From the NCBI GenBank assembly GCA_039188505.1, contig JBCCZC010000308.1, positions 1 through 6,991 on the forward strand: DNA of 6,991 bases, read 5' to 3'. A program made the translations under genes and the position numbers. Position 1 is the first letter of the stretch, and every line of letters starts with the position of its first letter. Source of the stretch: JBCCZC01 sp039188505 (GTDB lineage Bacteria; Pseudomonadota; Gammaproteobacteria; Xanthomonadales; SZUA-38). A model generated the notes under the pieces. It was not told the DNA's origin, did no database searches, and worked only from the letters and a program-made list of their open reading frames with translations. This document shows, piece after piece, positions 5,412 to 6,991 of this stretch.

Positions 5412-6689
5412 TCAGTGATCCCGGCATGCGGCGAGCTCCCGCTCGAACGAGTCGAACTGATCGCGGTGAAGGCGGACCCGGATGGCCAGGGAGCCGTCCT
5501 CCCGCACCGTTTCCTCCTGGACTGCGCCGAGCTCGAACAGGCGCGCACGCAGGCGCCCGGCGTCCATCGGCAGATCCAACCAGCGATCGACGACGGCGCC
5601 GTGCAGCCGTTCGACGATGGCCTCTCGCAGCGCCTCGAGGCCGACGCCCTGGAGTGCCGAGACCCAGACTGCCGTGACCACGCCCTGGTCGTCCCGGACG
5701 ACCCGGGGCTGACGCTCGACGCGGTCGATCTTGTTGTAGACGCGGATCTGCGGGATGTCGTCGGCGCCGATTTCCGCGAGCACGCCGCCCACGGCGGCAA
5801 CCAGTTCCTCACGCTCGGGTGCGCCCGCATCGACAACGTGCAGCAGCAGGTCAGCGTCGCGCGTCTGCTGGAGCGTCGCGCGGAAGGCCGCGACGAGATC
5901 GTGCGGCAGGTGGCGGATGAAGCCCACGGTGTCGGCCAGGAGTACCTCGTCGCTGCCCGGCGCCGCGAGCCGTCGGACGGTCGGGTCCAGAGTCGCGAAG
6001 AGCTGATCCGCAGCGTAGGCGCTGGCGTCGGTCAGCGCGTTGAACAGCGTGGACTTGCCGGCGTTGGTGTAGCCCACCAGGCTCACGACGCTACTGCCGG
6101 AGCGAAGCCGGGCGCGTCGAGTCTGCAGGCGCTGGCGGTCGACCCGGTCGAGCCGGCGACGCAGATTTCGCACCCGCTCGGCAAGGAGTCGCCGGTCCGT
6201 CTCGAGCTGCGTTTCCCCGGGACCGCGCAGGCCGATACCACCCTTCTGGCGCTCGAGGTGGGTCCAGCCGCGGACGAGGCGCGTCGACAAATGGCGCAGC
6301 TGCGCCAGCTCGACCTGGAGCTTGCCCTCGTGCGAGGCCGCGCGCTGCGCGAAGATGTCGAGGATGAGCGTCGTGCGATCGTGGACCCGGCTCTTCACGA
6401 TCTTCTCGAGATTCCGTTCCTGGATCGGACTCAGTGCATGATTGACCAGCACGAGATCCGCGCCGGTCTGCCGCACGAGCAGGGCCACCTCTTCGGCCTT
6501 GCCGCTGCCCACGAACAGCGCCGGATCCGGGCGTGACCGGGGGGCACGAACGACCCCGGCAACCTCCGCGCCGGCGGACCGCACCAGTTCGAGAAACTCC
6601 TCGAGGCCTTCGGCGGCGTCGTCGTTGTCGATCTCGGGATGAACGACGACGGCGAAATCACCCTTCCTGCTGCGTTCGAGTTCGAACAT
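5412..6689 (-). CDS. hflX: HflX, ribosome-splitting GTPase
   Basis: Ribosome-associated GTPase; in E. coli it splits stalled or heat-damaged 70S ribosomes. The 425-residue protein matches E. coli HflX (426). The N-terminal HflX domain (about 1-195) includes DPALFVGSGKAEEV, VNHALSPIQERNLEKIV, VHDRTTLILDIFAQRA and GLRGPGETQLETDRR, then the charged RNLRRRLDRVDRQR helix leading into the G domain. G motifs: G1 GYTNAGKST (206-214), G2 TLDPT (233-237), G3 DTVGF (253-257) followed by IRHLPHDLVAAFRATL, G4 NKID (319-322), and G5 SAL (344-346). A C-terminal domain of about 70 residues follows. ATG at 6689 is fixed upstream by an in-frame TGA three codons before it; its ribosome binding site is weak, so it may rely on readthrough from hfq, 47 bases away. 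No motif residue is missing. The older idea that HflX controls lambda CII stability is not supported by later work. Confidence 0.98.
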   Translation of the reverse strand: MFELERSRKGDFAVVVHPEIDNDDAAEGLEEFLELVRSAGAEVAGVVRAPRSRPDPALFVGSGKAEEVALLVRQTGADLVLVNHALSPIQERNLEKIVKSRVHDRTTLILDIFAQRAASHEGKLQVELAQLRHLSTRLVRGWTHLERQKGGIGLRGPGETQLETDRRLLAERVRNLRRRLDRVDRQRLQTRRARLRSGSSVVSLVGYTNAGKSTLFNALTDASAYAADQLFATLDPTVRRLAAPGSDEVLLADTVGFIRHLPHDLVAAFRATLQQTRDADLLLHVVDAGAPEREELVAAVGGVLAEIGADDIPQIRVYNKIDRVERQPRVVRDDQGVVTAVWVSALQGVGLEALREAIVERLHGAVVDRWLDLPMDAGRLRARLFELGAVQEETVREDGSLAIRVRLHRDQFDSFERELAACRDH

Positions 6690-6706
6690 CGCCGATCAGC
6701 TTGCCG

Positions 6707-6721
6707 TCGGGCGTCGCCCGA
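6707..6721 (-). other. Small GC hairpin between hfq and hflX
   Basis: The exact arms TCGGGC and GCCCGA flank a three-base GAC loop on the minus strand, 15 bases after the hfq stop and 17 bases before the hflX start. No T-run follows, so termination is unlikely. It may mark a processing or stability point between hfq and hflX, or be chance in GC-rich DNA. Confidence 0.4.
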
Positions 6722-6736
6722 TTGGCACGCGTGCGT

Positions 6737-6967
6737 TCAGCTGTCGCCGCCGTCGTGGAGCTTGATGTTCCGGGCCGGAACGACCGTCGAGATGGCGTGC
6801 TTGTAGATCATCTGGTTGACCGTGTTCCGCAGTACGACCACGAACTGGTCGAAGGACTCGATCTGGCCCTGGAGCTTGATGCCGTTGACGAGGTAAATCG
6901 ATACCGGAACGCGCTCCTTGCGAAGCGTGTTCAGGAACGGTTCCTGCAAAGAATGTCCCTTGGACAT
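6737..6967 (-). CDS. hfq: Hfq, RNA chaperone (Sm-like)
   Basis: Hexameric RNA-binding protein that pairs small RNAs with mRNAs. The 76-residue protein aligns residue for residue with the core of E. coli Hfq: Q8 and the proximal-face pocket (Q41, F42, K56, H57), the Sm2 signature YKHAISTVVPAR (55-66), distal-face residues Y25, I30, K31, L32 and Q33, and rim residues R16, K17, R19. Position 5 is His where E. coli has Gln. The C-terminal tail is only about ten residues after R66, ending with the acidic DGGDS, and lacks the long disordered tail of the 102-residue E. coli protein. The start at 6967 has GGAGAG at 6971-6976. hflX follows, as in most gammaproteobacteria; miaA would be expected upstream, outside the window. 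Confidence 0.98.
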   Translation of the reverse strand: MSKGHSLQEPFLNTLRKERVPVSIYLVNGIKLQGQIESFDQFVVVLRNTVNQMIYKHAISTVVPARNIKLHDGGDS

Positions 6968-6970
6968 GGA

Positions 6971-6988
6971 CTCTCCGTTGTCGTTGTT
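6971..6988 (-). promoter_or_regulatory. hfq leader: AAC-rich tract next to the ribosome binding site
   Basis: The minus strand reads AACAACGACAAC (6988-6977) directly followed by GGAGAG, the hfq ribosome binding site. Three of the four triplets fit the A-R-N pattern bound by the distal face of Hfq, and E. coli Hfq is known to repress its own translation by binding its leader. Only 24 leader bases are in the window, so the autoregulatory reading is a suggestion. The ribosome binding site itself is clear. Confidence 0.45.
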
Positions 6989-6991
6989 ATC

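Noticed and set aside
5352..6536. A 394-codon open frame on the plus strand opposite hflX
   Set aside because: It lies antisense to a fully conserved HflX, has no recognisable domain or convincing start context, and long antisense frames are expected in high-GC coding DNA.
1..6991. Mobile element, CRISPR array, tRNA/rRNA gene, prophage or other new multi-gene system
   Set aside because: The genes are intact conserved core genes in near-canonical order; I saw no long terminal inverted repeats, regularly spaced direct repeats, integrase/transposase motifs or cloverleaf-like sequences.

Overview
The window is a high-GC stretch of a gammaproteobacterial core chromosome. All genes lie on the minus strand, so transcription runs from high to low coordinates. 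In transcriptional order they are hfq, hflX, hflK, hflC, a yjeT-like DUF2065 gene, purA, a 62-residue gene of unknown function, a LEA14/WHy-like lipoprotein gene, and hslO (Hsp33), which runs off the left edge. The first six match the known E. coli order hfq-hflX-hflK-hflC-yjeT-purA. The last three replace the nsrR-rnr genes that follow purA in enterobacteria. Together with the high GC, this suggests a non-enteric gammaproteobacterium (a Chromatiales- or Xanthomonadales-type lineage is possible), but I cannot fix the genus from this sequence.

Layout from the right: positions 6968-6991 are the end of the hfq leader and 6737-6967 is hfq. A 47-base gap with a small GC hairpin leads to hflX (5412-6689). 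The 189-base gap at 5223-5411 is the longest in the window and holds a TATAAT box that may give hflK its own promoter. hflK and hflC are separated by one base, and hflC and yjeT by four. A 54-base gap leads to purA (1657-2949). The 79-base gap after purA contains two perfect inverted repeats, the second directly against the ribosome binding site of the 62-residue gene. The lipoprotein gene (925-1380) follows after eight bases, and its stop codon overlaps a TTG start for hslO. No intergenic stretch exceeds 300 bases.

Functionally this is a post-transcriptional regulation and protein quality-control cluster with one purine synthesis gene: Hfq (sRNA chaperone), HflX (ribosome-splitting GTPase), HflK/HflC (membrane SPFH partners of FtsH), YjeT (small membrane protein), PurA (first committed step to AMP) and Hsp33 (redox-activated holdase). 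I see no mobile element, tRNA or rRNA, CRISPR array or sign of horizontal transfer. I also do not see a convincing new multi-gene system. The least explained parts are the 62-residue gene with its hairpin-rich leader, the hairpin and TTG start arrangement at hslO, and an unusually long open C-terminus on Hsp33.
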